From assembly GCA_965370045.1 (NCBI GenBank), contig CBDUSI010000016.1, forward strand, positions 1 through 51,596: a DNA stretch of 51,596 nt, written 5' to 3'. Numbering within the stretch: position 1 is the stretch's first letter; the number at the start of each line of letters is the position of its first letter. The position numbers and the translations under genes are program-made. Shown here in pieces: positions 24,904 through 34,083 of this stretch. The notes below the pieces were generated by a model. It had not been told where the DNA came from and did not search any database. It saw only the letters and a list, made by a program, of their open reading frames with translations. The stretch is from CAZONU01 sp965370045. GTDB taxonomy: Bacteria > Planctomycetota > SZUA-567 > JAKLDR01.

Positions 24904-27900
24904 ATGACGGATCGTGAGCTTCTGGCTGAGTACGTCTCCACCGGCTCCGACCGGGCGTTCGCCGAAATCGTCAAGAACCACAGCGGCAAGGTCTATGGCA
25001 CCTGCCTGCGCATTCTCGGCGAACCACACGCCGCCGAAGACGCCACTCAGGCCGCATTCATCACGCTGGCCGGCAAGGCCCGCCGCCTGCGTCGCGACGT
25101 CATACTTGGGGATTGGCTCTTCTGGACGGCCAAGCTCTGCGCGCTGAAGGTAAGACGCAAGCGGGAGCGCCAGTCCAGGCATGAACGGGAGGCTGCAGTG
25201 GTGAGAGAGAAAGCGTCCGCGCCGGCACCGTCATGGGATGATGTGCGTCCCCATCTGGACCTCGCCCTCGCCTCTCTGCCCCGGCGCCAGAGGGAGGCCG
25301 CGGTGCTGCACTATTATTATGGAAAGACGCAGGCGGAAATCGCCCGGGAACTGGGCTCCACGCGGACAACGATCGCCTCGCGCCTCTCGGGCGCGCTGCG
25401 CAGGCTCCGGGCCAAGCTGGCCGGCCGGGGCGTGGCCGTGCCTGCCGGACTGCTGGCGGGCTTTCTCGAAGGGAATCTGGTCGAGGCCGCGCCCGCCGGA
25501 TTGGCGGCCTCCATTCAGTCCGTATGTCTCGGGAATGTCGCGGCCTCGCCGGTTGCCCTCAAGGTCTCGCAGGCGGTTGCCAAAGCCCTGACATGGGCCA
25601 AGGTCAAGGTGGCCGCAACGGTCATCGCCGCCACCGCGACGGCGGGTGTCGGGACGCCGCTGGCGCTCAAGGCCCTCTCCGGCCAGCGCGCCGGGCCACC
25701 GGCTCTCCCGGCGGCGGGACCCACCGCCGAAGTCCTGGGCAGCAAGAGCTTCTGGCGATGTTACGTTGTCCGCGGTAGCGAGCTGGCCCGCACGGACTCC
25801 GGCAAGCTGCAGCCGCTTTACGAACTGGACCCCGCCGGGAAGGCAAAGGTCCAGAGAAAATCCGTGCTGCGGATGAACGAGGTGACGGAACCTCGCTACA
25901 CGCCCCCGCCGCCCGCCGGCTGGAGAGAGCCCGACTTCGACGACAGCACCTGGGTTCGCCAATGCGGTCCGTTCTATGAAGACGTATATGCTCCGGTGAC
26001 CACCCTCTGCTTGCGGAGCAGGTTCACACTCAAGAAGCCCGCAGCTCTCAGCCTGTCTGTAGCCTTTCAGGGCGGTGCAGTGGCCTACCTTAACGGCAAA
26101 GAGCTGAAGCGCGCCCACATGCCAGCGGGAAAGATCAGCGTCGAGACCCCGGCCAAGGACTACCCCAGGGAGGCCTTCATCGCGCCGGACGGGCTCCTGC
26201 TGGGCCGCAAGCACGGCGACCCCAAGAAGTTCGCCGACCGCTTCAAGATGCGCACCCGGCGCATCAATGCATTGAAGATACCTGCCTCCGCGCTCCGCAA
26301 GGGCGCCAACGTGCTGGCCATTGAGATACATCGCGCCCCCGCTCCGGAGGTCATGTTCACGGGCAAGACGCGGAAGAAGATCGACGCCCGGCGCTACTGC
26401 TGGTGGTCTCGCTTGAGTCTGGAGGACGTGAAGCTGACCGCTCCAGCCGGCGTGGCACTTACCGCTCCCCCTCCGTCGGCGGGAGCCCTGGGCGTGCGGG
26501 TCCACAACCCTCTTCGCAAGGTCTTCGTGGACGATTCCGAAGATCCCGTGGGGACCTCGGCGCCGATCCGGATATGCGCTGCGCGCAACGGGGCGTTCTC
26601 TGGGGAGATCGTGGTCAGCTCGCGCGCCCCCATCGCCGGATTGAAGGTCTCGACCACGGGGCTGCAGGGCCCGGGGGAGATACCCGCTTCCAATGTCCTC
26701 CTGCGCTTCGCGATGCCCGACGGCCGCGGCACCGGCAGTAGAAGAGGCTGGTTCGACAGCCTGGAGAGCTCCGCCCCGGAGCGGGTGCCAGTGGGGAAGA
26801 AGGCTGGCGCCGCAGTGCAGCCGGTCTGGGTCACAGTGAACGTGCCGCTCGGGGCCAAGCCGGGCGATTATCGCGGGAAACTGACCGTGAACGCCAAAGG
26901 CGCCGACCCCGTGGAGGTTCCGCTCCATCTTAAAGTGATAGACTGGAGCCTCCCGAACGCCCGGGACTTCACCACCCACGTGGGTCTGATCCAATCCCCT
27001 GATTCGGTGGCCCTGCAGTACGGTGCGAAGATGTGGGGCGCGGAACACTGGAAGCTCCTGGAGAAGTCCTTCGAGCTGCTGGGACAGTTGGGCACCGATG
27101 TCGTCTACATACCCCTGCTGCGCCGCACGCACTTCGGCAACGAGCACAGCATGGTCCGCTGGATGAAGGGGCCTGACGGCGCCCTGAAACCCGACTTCAG
27201 CATCGCCGGGAAATACCTGGACCTGGCGGTGAAGCACCTGGGCAAGGTTCCGGTGGTCGCGCTCTACTGCTGGGAGCCACTGCGCAAGGCGGATGAAAAC
27301 CCACACGGGCCCGGGGCGGGGGAGCGGGATATCCTGATCAGCATTATCGATCCCAAGACCGGCAAGCCGGAAGAAGGCAGGGGTCCGGAGTGGGGAACGC
27401 CGGAATGCAGGGCGTTCTGGAAGCAAGCCTTCCAGGGCATGAAAGGTGTTCTGGCGAAGCGCGGACTTGAAGACTCAATGATGCTGGGCATCTTCGCGGA
27501 CTTCCCGCCCTCGAAGGGAGCCGCGGCGGACCTGGCGGCGGCGGCGGCGAATGCCAAGTGGATGGTCCAGTCGCATCAGGTCTCGCCCAGCATCCGGGGA
27601 CGTCCCGTGGGGTACGCGACCACGCCCCGGCGCGGCATATCCGGACTCGAAGACCCGGCCGTCGCCGGGCGCCGCGCTTACGGCTGGACGGACAGCCCCT
27701 TCATCTTCGTCAAGTGCCCCCGCGGGGAGCTGCAGTCCTGGTCGCCCCTGGCCGCCTACCACAGCTACGCCGAGAGGTGGATAGCGGCCCTGGGCTGGAG
27801 GGGCAAGGGCTCCAGCGGGTTCGGACGAATCGGAGCCGACTTCTGGCCGGTCCTGAAAGGTGAGCGCGGCCGGGCCGGTGACCTGGTCAACAGATACCCC

Positions 27901-28275
27901 GCCGAGTCAAGCTGGGGCACATTGACCCTCGGCTATCAGGCCCCGCTCACCATCCTCGGGCCCGGCAGGAAGGGGCCGGTAGCCACCGTGCGGTCCGAGA
28001 TGATCCGCGGGGGCCTGCAGGAGGCCGAGGCGCGGATATTCATAGAGAAGGCCCTGACCGACGCAGCCAAGCGGGCCAGGCTCGGGAAGGAACTGGCCGA
28101 GCGCTGCCAGGCGATGTTGGACGAGCGCGTCCGGAACATCATCCGGGCCGCCGGCAGAATGGAACACCACGATGCTCAAGATTGGCTGTGGTTCGTCAGC
28201 TCGGGCTGGCAGACGCGCTCGGGGGAGCTCTATTCCGCGGCGGCCCAGATCGCCAAGAAGCTGGAAATACAATAG
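24904..28275 (+). CDS. ECF sigma factor fused to a GH123/DUF4091-like ectodomain
   Basis: 1123 residues in one frame. Residues 18-88 are sigma-70 region 2 (FAEIVKNHSGKVYGTC, HAAEDATQAAF, DWLFWTAKLCALKVRRK) and 115-170 region 4 (LASLPRRQREAAVLHYY, KTQAEIARELGSTRTTIASRL). A planctomycete-style linker leads to a hydrophobic anchor at about 234-251 (VKVAATVIAATATAGVG). The rest (about 270-1123) is a paralogue of the secreted GH123-like proteins at 5933 and 12949: jelly-roll (PDFDDSTWVR, AYLNGKELKRAHM), beta domain, TIM-barrel-like region (SPDSVALQYGAKMWGAEHW, ALYCWEP). Asp866 lies in ADFPP. ATG 24904 fits region 2 and the promoter. It heads the second operon and probably couples an outside glycan signal to transcription, perhaps by proteolytic release; this is inference. 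Confidence 0.85.
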   Translation: MTDRELLAEYVSTGSDRAFAEIVKNHSGKVYGTCLRILGEPHAAEDATQAAFITLAGKARRLRRDVILGDWLFWTAKLCALKVRRKRERQSRHEREAAVVREKASAPAPSWDDVRPHLDLALASLPRRQREAAVLHYYYGKTQAEIARELGSTRTTIASRLSGALRRLRAKLAGRGVAVPAGLLAGFLEGNLVEAAPAGLAASIQSVCLGNVAASPVALKVSQAVAKALTWAKVKVAATVIAATATAGVGTPLALKALSGQRAGPPALPAAGPTAEVLGSKSFWRCYVVRGSELARTDSGKLQPLYELDPAGKAKVQRKSVLRMNEVTEPRYTPPPPAGWREPDFDDSTWVRQCGPFYEDVYAPVTTLCLRSRFTLKKPAALSLSVAFQGGAVAYLNGKELKRAHMPAGKISVETPAKDYPREAFIAPDGLLLGRKHGDPKKFADRFKMRTRRINALKIPASALRKGANVLAIEIHRAPAPEVMFTGKTRKKIDARRYCWWSRLSLEDVKLTAPAGVALTAPPPSAGALGVRVHNPLRKVFVDDSEDPVGTSAPIRICAARNGAFSGEIVVSSRAPIAGLKVSTTGLQGPGEIPASNVLLRFAMPDGRGTGSRRGWFDSLESSAPERVPVGKKAGAAVQPVWVTVNVPLGAKPGDYRGKLTVNAKGADPVEVPLHLKVIDWSLPNARDFTTHVGLIQSPDSVALQYGAKMWGAEHWKLLEKSFELLGQLGTDVVYIPLLRRTHFGNEHSMVRWMKGPDGALKPDFSIAGKYLDLAVKHLGKVPVVALYCWEPLRKADENPHGPGAGERDILISIIDPKTGKPEEGRGPEWGTPECRAFWKQAFQGMKGVLAKRGLEDSMMLGIFADFPPSKGAAADLAAAAANAKWMVQSHQVSPSIRGRPVGYATTPRRGISGLEDPAVAGRRAYGWTDSPFIFVKCPRGELQSWSPLAAYHSYAERWIAALGWRGKGSSGFGRIGADFWPVLKGERGRAGDLVNRYPAESSWGTLTLGYQAPLTILGPGRKGPVATVRSEMIRGGLQEAEARIFIEKALTDAAKRARLGKELAERCQAMLDERVRNIIRAAGRMEHHDAQDWLWFVSSGWQTRSGELYSAAAQIAKKLEIQ

Positions 28276-28287
28276 GAGGAGACAATC

Positions 28288-31284
28288 ATGCGAACATTCA
28301 TCACGACGATCATCATGCTGGCGGCAGGCACGGCGGTTGCCGGTGAGGCGAAGCTCCCGGCCTTCCCTGGCGCCGAGGGGTTCGGCGCGAAATCCGTCGG
28401 CGGGCGCGGCGGCAGGGTCATCAAGGTCACCAACCTCAACTCCAAGGGGCCGGGTTCTCTCCAGTGGGCCTGCAGCCAGAAGGGCCCGCGCATCGTGGTC
28501 TTCGACGTCAGCGGGGTCATCAAGGGCAATGTGAAAATAGGCGCACCGAACATCTACATTGCCGGTCAGACCGCACCCGGCGCGGGCATCACCATAGACG
28601 GTCGGCTGATGTGCAGGGGATTGAGCGACCTCACCATCCGATTCCTGCGCCTCAGGCCGCTGTACGGGCACGGCGGAGGCGGATCCGGCGACTGCACGCA
28701 GCTCGGCCAGGTCGACCGCATGATCCTCGATCACGTTTCCGTCTCCTGGGGAAACGACGAGAATATGGATTTCTGCGGATGCAAGAATTTCACGGTCCAG
28801 TGGTGCGCCATCGAGCCCTCGCGCGTTGCCTTCCAGAAGAGCGGCATTCACAACTACGGCATGATCATGGGTTACGTCGCCGGCGACGCCACCCTGCACC
28901 ACAACCTCTGGGCCCATCACTCCGAACGCGCGCCGCTCTGCGGCCTGGACACCGTGGACCACCGCAACAACGTGATTTACAACGTCATGTGGGCGCTGCA
29001 ATATCATCCGCCCAGCAAGAACCGCCGCGGCAAGCGCATGTACCGCACGAATCTCGTGGGATGCTACCTGAAGGACGGGGCCGCCGGCCCGGTGGCCATG
29101 CGCCCCTGGCTTCCGCCGCTCAACCGCGCCCTGCCGGGAATCCAGGACTGGCGCAAGGTGCAGATCTACGGGGAGAAGAACTTCTTCGCCTGGTCGGGCA
29201 AGGGCGAGTACAGCGACTACGACCCTCGTGTGATACGCGAGCACCACGTCAAGAAGGGCTCGAAGCATTGGGTCGAGAAGGAGTGGGAGGTTCCGCCGGT
29301 GACCACTCACGACGCCAAGGAGGCCTACCGGCTGGTCCTGGCCCAGTCCGGCTGCCTGCCCCACGACGCGGTCAGCAAACGGACCATGCGCGAGGTCCGC
29401 ACCGGCTCGGGCTACTGGGGACGCTTTGTCCCCAAGGGCGGATTGATGGAGGGTCTCAAGCCGGGCAAGGCCGCGCCTGATTCCGACGGAGACGGCATGC
29501 CCGACGCGTGGGAAAAGGCCCACGGGCTCGACCCCAAGGACGGTGCCGACGCCAATAAGACCGTGCCCGCCGGCGCCTCCGAAAACGACCGCCACAAGGG
29601 CTATACGTACATCGAGTACTACATCAACGAGTGCGCGGACAAGCTGATAGCCCAGGCCATGGCGGCGGCCAAAGCTGCCGGGGACGAACCCACCTCGCGG
29701 CCCGCTCCGGAATCTCCGGCGGCTCCGGCTAGGCCCGCTGCCGACGCGAAGACCGCGGGCGCTCCTAGGATCGCCGTGCCGCTGGCCGCAGGCGGCGGGC
29801 ACGCCCTGGTACGACGTCCTGACGGAAGACTCGTCGGGTGGGGGCTCAATTGGCACGGCGAGATAGGTGACGGCACCAGCAATGACCACAATCTGGCCGT
29901 GCAGGTCAAGAGCCCCCAGGGTCTGCCGTCCCTGGCGGAGGTCGTGGAAATGTCCTCGTCCGGCGCGAGCGTCGTGGTCGTCGTCAAGAACGGCACGCTG
30001 CTGGCCTGGGGGCAGAACGACCTGGGCCAGCTGGGACTGGGCACCGTCAGCAGGGATCAGTCCGAGCCGGCCCGGGTGGTCGGCCCGGGCGGCAAGGGCG
30101 CGCTCGAAGACGTGGTGACGGCCGCAGCAGGGCCCTATCACACCCTTGCGGCCAGGAAGGACGGCAGCGTCTGGGCCTGGGGCTGCAACATGGACGGACG
30201 CCTCGGCGATGGCAGCACCGCTGACCGCTCCGCGCCCGTGCAGGTCAAGGGCTTGACCGACATCGTTGCCGTTGCCGCCGGCGTCAAGCACAGCCTGGCG
30301 CTGCGCCGTGACGGCACTGTCTGGGCGTGGGGCGACAACCTCTGCGGACAGCTCGGGGACGCGACCAACACCGACAAGCTCACGCCCGTGCAGGTCAGGG
30401 ATCTGACCGGCGTCACGGCCATCGCCGCCGGATGGTTCCACAGCCTGGCCCTGAAGTCCGACGGCACCGTCTGGACGTGGGGCATGAACCACCTCGGGCA
30501 ACTCGGTGACGGCACCGAGGATGACCGCAACGGATCGGTCCAGGTCCGGGGCCTCAACGGCGAGGGGCAACTCGGCGGCGTCAAAGAGATCTCGAGCGGC
30601 GGACTGCACAACCTGGCCCTACGCGACGACGGCACGCTGTGCGCCTGGGGCTGGAACTACTGCGACCAGCTCGGAAACGACACCGGGTCCTGGCTGCAGA
30701 GCACGCCCGTGCGGGTCAAGGGCGTCAAAGGCAACGGAGTGCTCAAGGACGTTATCGCCTTCGACGGCGGAGGCTCGCACAGCATCGCCGTGCTGAAGAA
30801 TGGCACCGTGCTCGCGTGGGGAGGTAACGGTCGCGGACAGAACGGCCAGGGGTGGACCGGTTCCATCTGCGTCATGGACGGGAAGTTCATAGACCACGGC
30901 ACCTTTACGAAACAGAAACTGCACAAGAAGGGGGCGCGGAGAGTATTCGGCGCGCCCTGGCCCGTCACGGTGAGTACCGACAAGTCGATCACCCAGTTCT
31001 ATGCGGACAAGCTCGAAAACGGCGAGCCGTGGCTGCGCGCACAGGCGGCCATGAGCCTGGCCGGCCTGGGGGCCCGATCCGTCGAAGCGCTGCCCTCTCT
31101 CATCAAGGCCATGGGGGATGAGGTGGCGGAGGTCCGGCAACACTCTGCGTGGGCGTTGAGCAAGATCGGGCCGGCGGCCAGAGAGGCGTTGCCGGCACTG
31201 AAGAAGGCGTTGCCCGGCTCGGAAGGCCGCCTGCGCAGCAACATCGAGAACGCGATCAGGAAGATCGAGGCCAAAGCGGAGTAA
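28288..31284 (+). CDS. PL1-type pectate-lyase-like protein with RCC1 propeller and HEAT tail
   Basis: 998 residues; the ribosome site AGGAGGA overlaps the previous stop. A signal peptide (MRTFITTIIMLAAGTAVAG) is followed by a right-handed beta-helix (about 20-390) of pectate-lyase type: LPAFPGAEGFGAKSVGGRGG, IAGQTAPGAGITI, ILDHVSVSWGNDENMD, DHRNNVIYNV. A calcium-binding-like DSDGDGMPDAWEKAHGLDP segment (about 398-425) follows. Residues about 494-855 are seven or so RCC1 repeats (HSLALRRDGTVWAWGDN pattern), then two HEAT repeats (about 900-998). RCC1 propellers on a secreted lyase are unusual and probably bind substrate or the cell surface. A beta-elimination on pectin-like polymer is the likely reaction, by family. 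Confidence 0.8.
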   Translation: MRTFITTIIMLAAGTAVAGEAKLPAFPGAEGFGAKSVGGRGGRVIKVTNLNSKGPGSLQWACSQKGPRIVVFDVSGVIKGNVKIGAPNIYIAGQTAPGAGITIDGRLMCRGLSDLTIRFLRLRPLYGHGGGGSGDCTQLGQVDRMILDHVSVSWGNDENMDFCGCKNFTVQWCAIEPSRVAFQKSGIHNYGMIMGYVAGDATLHHNLWAHHSERAPLCGLDTVDHRNNVIYNVMWALQYHPPSKNRRGKRMYRTNLVGCYLKDGAAGPVAMRPWLPPLNRALPGIQDWRKVQIYGEKNFFAWSGKGEYSDYDPRVIREHHVKKGSKHWVEKEWEVPPVTTHDAKEAYRLVLAQSGCLPHDAVSKRTMREVRTGSGYWGRFVPKGGLMEGLKPGKAAPDSDGDGMPDAWEKAHGLDPKDGADANKTVPAGASENDRHKGYTYIEYYINECADKLIAQAMAAAKAAGDEPTSRPAPESPAAPARPAADAKTAGAPRIAVPLAAGGGHALVRRPDGRLVGWGLNWHGEIGDGTSNDHNLAVQVKSPQGLPSLAEVVEMSSSGASVVVVVKNGTLLAWGQNDLGQLGLGTVSRDQSEPARVVGPGGKGALEDVVTAAAGPYHTLAARKDGSVWAWGCNMDGRLGDGSTADRSAPVQVKGLTDIVAVAAGVKHSLALRRDGTVWAWGDNLCGQLGDATNTDKLTPVQVRDLTGVTAIAAGWFHSLALKSDGTVWTWGMNHLGQLGDGTEDDRNGSVQVRGLNGEGQLGGVKEISSGGLHNLALRDDGTLCAWGWNYCDQLGNDTGSWLQSTPVRVKGVKGNGVLKDVIAFDGGGSHSIAVLKNGTVLAWGGNGRGQNGQGWTGSICVMDGKFIDHGTFTKQKLHKKGARRVFGAPWPVTVSTDKSITQFYADKLENGEPWLRAQAAMSLAGLGARSVEALPSLIKAMGDEVAEVRQHSAWALSKIGPAAREALPALKKALPGSEGRLRSNIENAIRKIEAKAE

Positions 31285-31339
31285 CGTCCGGTGCCGGCAC
31301 CATCGACGATTGCTGGACGACGCTGAAAGGGGACACGCG

Positions 31340-34054
31340 ATGAGGACACTGGCTTCCCAGGCGCACGGCGCCCGTTTCGCCTCGGTCGTGCTGGTGGTGG
31401 CCTTGACGGTCCTGCCCGCACTCGCCGCCGAGCAGAAGGCCGATTCCCTCCCCGCCTTCCCCGGCGCCGAGGGCTTCGGTGCGAAGTCCGTAGGCGGACG
31501 CGGCGGCCGGGTCATCAAGGTCACCAACCTCAACTCCGATGGTCTCGGTTCTCTCCAGTGGGCCTGCAAGCAGAAGGGCCCGCGCATCGTGGTCTTCGAT
31601 GTCAGCGGGGTCATCAAGGCACCTAAAAAGGGGGAAATGAGAAGAATTCTAATCCATGACTCGAATATCACCATTGCCGGTCAGACCGCGCCGGGAGCGG
31701 GGATTAGCGTTGAAGGCAAACTCGCGGTTACGTCAAAGGCCGGCCGGGATGCCTTTGAGGACGAGTCCAAGAGAGTTCATGACGTCATCGTTCGCTTCCT
31801 TCGCTTTCGCCCTCCTCAATACAGTAACTACGTGACCGGCGGCCGCGCCTTCGAATTCTGCTATGTGGACCGCGGCATTGCGGATCACATTTCCGCGTCC
31901 TGGGGTACTGATGAAGAAATGCTAATATACAGCTCTTCAGATATTACTTTTCAGTGGTGCACTGTGGAAGAGTCGGAGGAGTCCAGTCAGGCCTTCACGC
32001 TGCACAATTTTGGCATGGTTATCGGATATGGTTATAAAGACAAAGGCGATATTACGATGCATCACAGCCTTTTCTCTCACCATGCACGCCGGTCTCCACT
32101 GATCGGACTGGAGATTTTCGATCACCGCAACAACGTCATGTACAATCTCGCCGGTGCCGTCCTCTGGCACCCCGAACGAAAGAACAAGACCCGGCCGGGA
32201 AAGAAATTCAGGACGAACCTCGTCGCCAATTACTTCAAGGAAGGGCCCGCCGGAGCCCTGCGGGGTAACGGTTCACAGTATGCTCCGGATACGGCCGCCT
32301 TCCCCAGTATCCAGCACAGACGTGCCGATCTCTACAGCGAGGGCAACTACTTCAACTGGCGCAATGGACACTTCGACGTGTCCAAAGTCAATGCTCCAGC
32401 CGCATGGCCCGCCGCGCCGGTCACGACCCACTGTGCCGAGCGCGCCTACGAGCTGGTCATGGCCCATTCGGGGTGTCTGCCGCGAGACGTGGTCAGCAGG
32501 AGACAGATTGAGGAAACCCGCAAGGGTACGGGTTCATGGGGCCGGGTCTTTCCTGAGAATGGACTGATGGCCGGGCTCAAGCCCGGGAAGGCTTCCAAGG
32601 ATAGTGACAACGACGGAATGCCCGACGAGTGGGAGAAGGCTCACAAGTTGAATCCGGATGACCCCAAGGACGCGAGCACGGTTGTGCCGGCCGGCGCTTC
32701 GGCAGGGGACCGCCACAAGGGCTATACGTACATCGAATTCTACATCAATGACCTGGCGGACAGACTGATAGCCGAAGCCATCGCCGAATCGAGAGACAGG
32801 GATATTCACGTCCTCCCTTCGCCGATTCCGGATCCACTGATTGCCGCTGCACCCGCCGGAAAGGCACCCAAGCATTCTGCGAAGGAGCTGCTGAACGTAA
32901 TCAAAGAAGGCGAGAGGATGAAGAGCTTCAAGGCTGCAATCAGCCTGGCTTCATGTGGTGACGCGTCCGGGGAGACTGTTGCCACACTGATCGAGTTGCT
33001 GCAGTCTGAAAAGCCGCTCGTTCGCTGGCGTGCTGCTCTGGCGCTGGGGCGGATCGGTCCGAAAGCGTCGGCATCCGTGGATGTGCTGGCCAAGAACCTG
33101 GAAAGTCAGGATGACAGCACACGATGGTTCGCCGCCTGGGCCCTGGGCAGAATGGGGCCCGACGCAGGCAAGGCTGTGGACGCTCTGGGCAAGGCTCTGC
33201 TGTCCGATACCCGGACGGCAGCACGCGCAGCCTGGGCGATTCTGCAGATCGGGCCGAATGACGCGGAGAAGGCGATACCTCAACTTCTCAAGGCTCTTGG
33301 CAATCGGGAAGGGGGCGTGTCCTGGAATGCGGCCAAGGCTCTGGCCAGAATCGGCAAACCGGCCGTGCCTCATCTGATAAGAACTCTGAGCGGCAAGTCT
33401 TCCGGGGCAGCTGCCAATGCAGCCTTTGCGCTGGGCATGATGACGGGGGGGCAGGGCGTACCGGCCGTTCCGGCCCTGAGCAAGAACCTGTCTTCGAAGG
33501 ACCCGGCCGTTCGTCGAGCGTCCGCGCGCACGCTGGGAAGCCTCGGTCCGGAAGCCAAGGACGCAGTGGATCCGCTGGCAAGATGCCTGAAGGATGAAGT
33601 CGTCGATGTACGCAAGCTCGCGGCCCAATCCCTGGGCAAGATAGGGCCGGGCGCTGCCAGTGCGACAACCGCCCTGGCCGCGGCGCTGTCCGACAAGGAA
33701 TCCCTCGTCCGTGCAGCGGCGGCCGCTGCGCTGGGCAGAATAGGCGAAGGGGCCGAAGCCGCAGTTCCTGCTCTATCGAAGCTCCTTCTCGAGGGAGCCG
33801 ATCCCTGGAGCCGCTATAATGCCGCCACGGGATTGAGCGGCATCGGCGTTGAAGCCAAGAGCGCGGAATCGGCTTTGATCAAGGCACTGAGCGACCGGGA
33901 TAGCGAGGTCCGCGCAGAAGCTGCCTGGGCGTTGGGGAGTATCGGTCCCGGCGCCAAGGCCGTCGCATCGCTCAAGAAAGCTCTCTCCGATTCCGATCCC
34001 GTTGTTCGTTTGGCGGCAACGGATACGCTGAAGAAGATTGCCCAGGCCAAGTGA
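31340..34054 (+). CDS. PL1-type pectate-lyase-like protein with long HEAT-repeat tail
   Basis: 904 residues from ATG 31340 (AAAGGGGA upstream); an upstream in-frame extension to 31310 has no site. Signal peptide, then a beta-helix lyase domain (about 35-410; ITIAGQTAPGAGISV, IADHISASWGTDEEM, DHRNNVMYNL), a DSDNDGMPDEWEKAHKLNP segment (about 421-440), and from about 514 to the end roughly ten HEAT/PBS-lyase-type repeats (LARIGKPAVPHL, TLGSLGPEAKDAVDPLARCL and similar). The first 55 codons are nearly identical in DNA to the preceding gene, while bases about 31620-32060 are clearly more AT-rich, so the gene looks mosaic. HEAT arrays mediate protein contacts, here presumably outside the cytoplasm. 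Confidence 0.8.
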   Translation: MRTLASQAHGARFASVVLVVALTVLPALAAEQKADSLPAFPGAEGFGAKSVGGRGGRVIKVTNLNSDGLGSLQWACKQKGPRIVVFDVSGVIKAPKKGEMRRILIHDSNITIAGQTAPGAGISVEGKLAVTSKAGRDAFEDESKRVHDVIVRFLRFRPPQYSNYVTGGRAFEFCYVDRGIADHISASWGTDEEMLIYSSSDITFQWCTVEESEESSQAFTLHNFGMVIGYGYKDKGDITMHHSLFSHHARRSPLIGLEIFDHRNNVMYNLAGAVLWHPERKNKTRPGKKFRTNLVANYFKEGPAGALRGNGSQYAPDTAAFPSIQHRRADLYSEGNYFNWRNGHFDVSKVNAPAAWPAAPVTTHCAERAYELVMAHSGCLPRDVVSRRQIEETRKGTGSWGRVFPENGLMAGLKPGKASKDSDNDGMPDEWEKAHKLNPDDPKDASTVVPAGASAGDRHKGYTYIEFYINDLADRLIAEAIAESRDRDIHVLPSPIPDPLIAAAPAGKAPKHSAKELLNVIKEGERMKSFKAAISLASCGDASGETVATLIELLQSEKPLVRWRAALALGRIGPKASASVDVLAKNLESQDDSTRWFAAWALGRMGPDAGKAVDALGKALLSDTRTAARAAWAILQIGPNDAEKAIPQLLKALGNREGGVSWNAAKALARIGKPAVPHLIRTLSGKSSGAAANAAFALGMMTGGQGVPAVPALSKNLSSKDPAVRRASARTLGSLGPEAKDAVDPLARCLKDEVVDVRKLAAQSLGKIGPGAASATTALAAALSDKESLVRAAAAAALGRIGEGAEAAVPALSKLLLEGADPWSRYNAATGLSGIGVEAKSAESALIKALSDRDSEVRAEAAWALGSIGPGAKAVASLKKALSDSDPVVRLAATDTLKKIAQAK

Positions 34055-34083
34055 ACATGGCTGAGAACTTAAGGAGATCCCCA

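Noticed and set aside
27907..30609. 900-codon minus-strand ORF opposite the PL1-RCC1 gene
   Set aside because: Antisense shadow of repeat-rich GC coding DNA; the plus frame carries recognisable beta-helix and RCC1 motifs.
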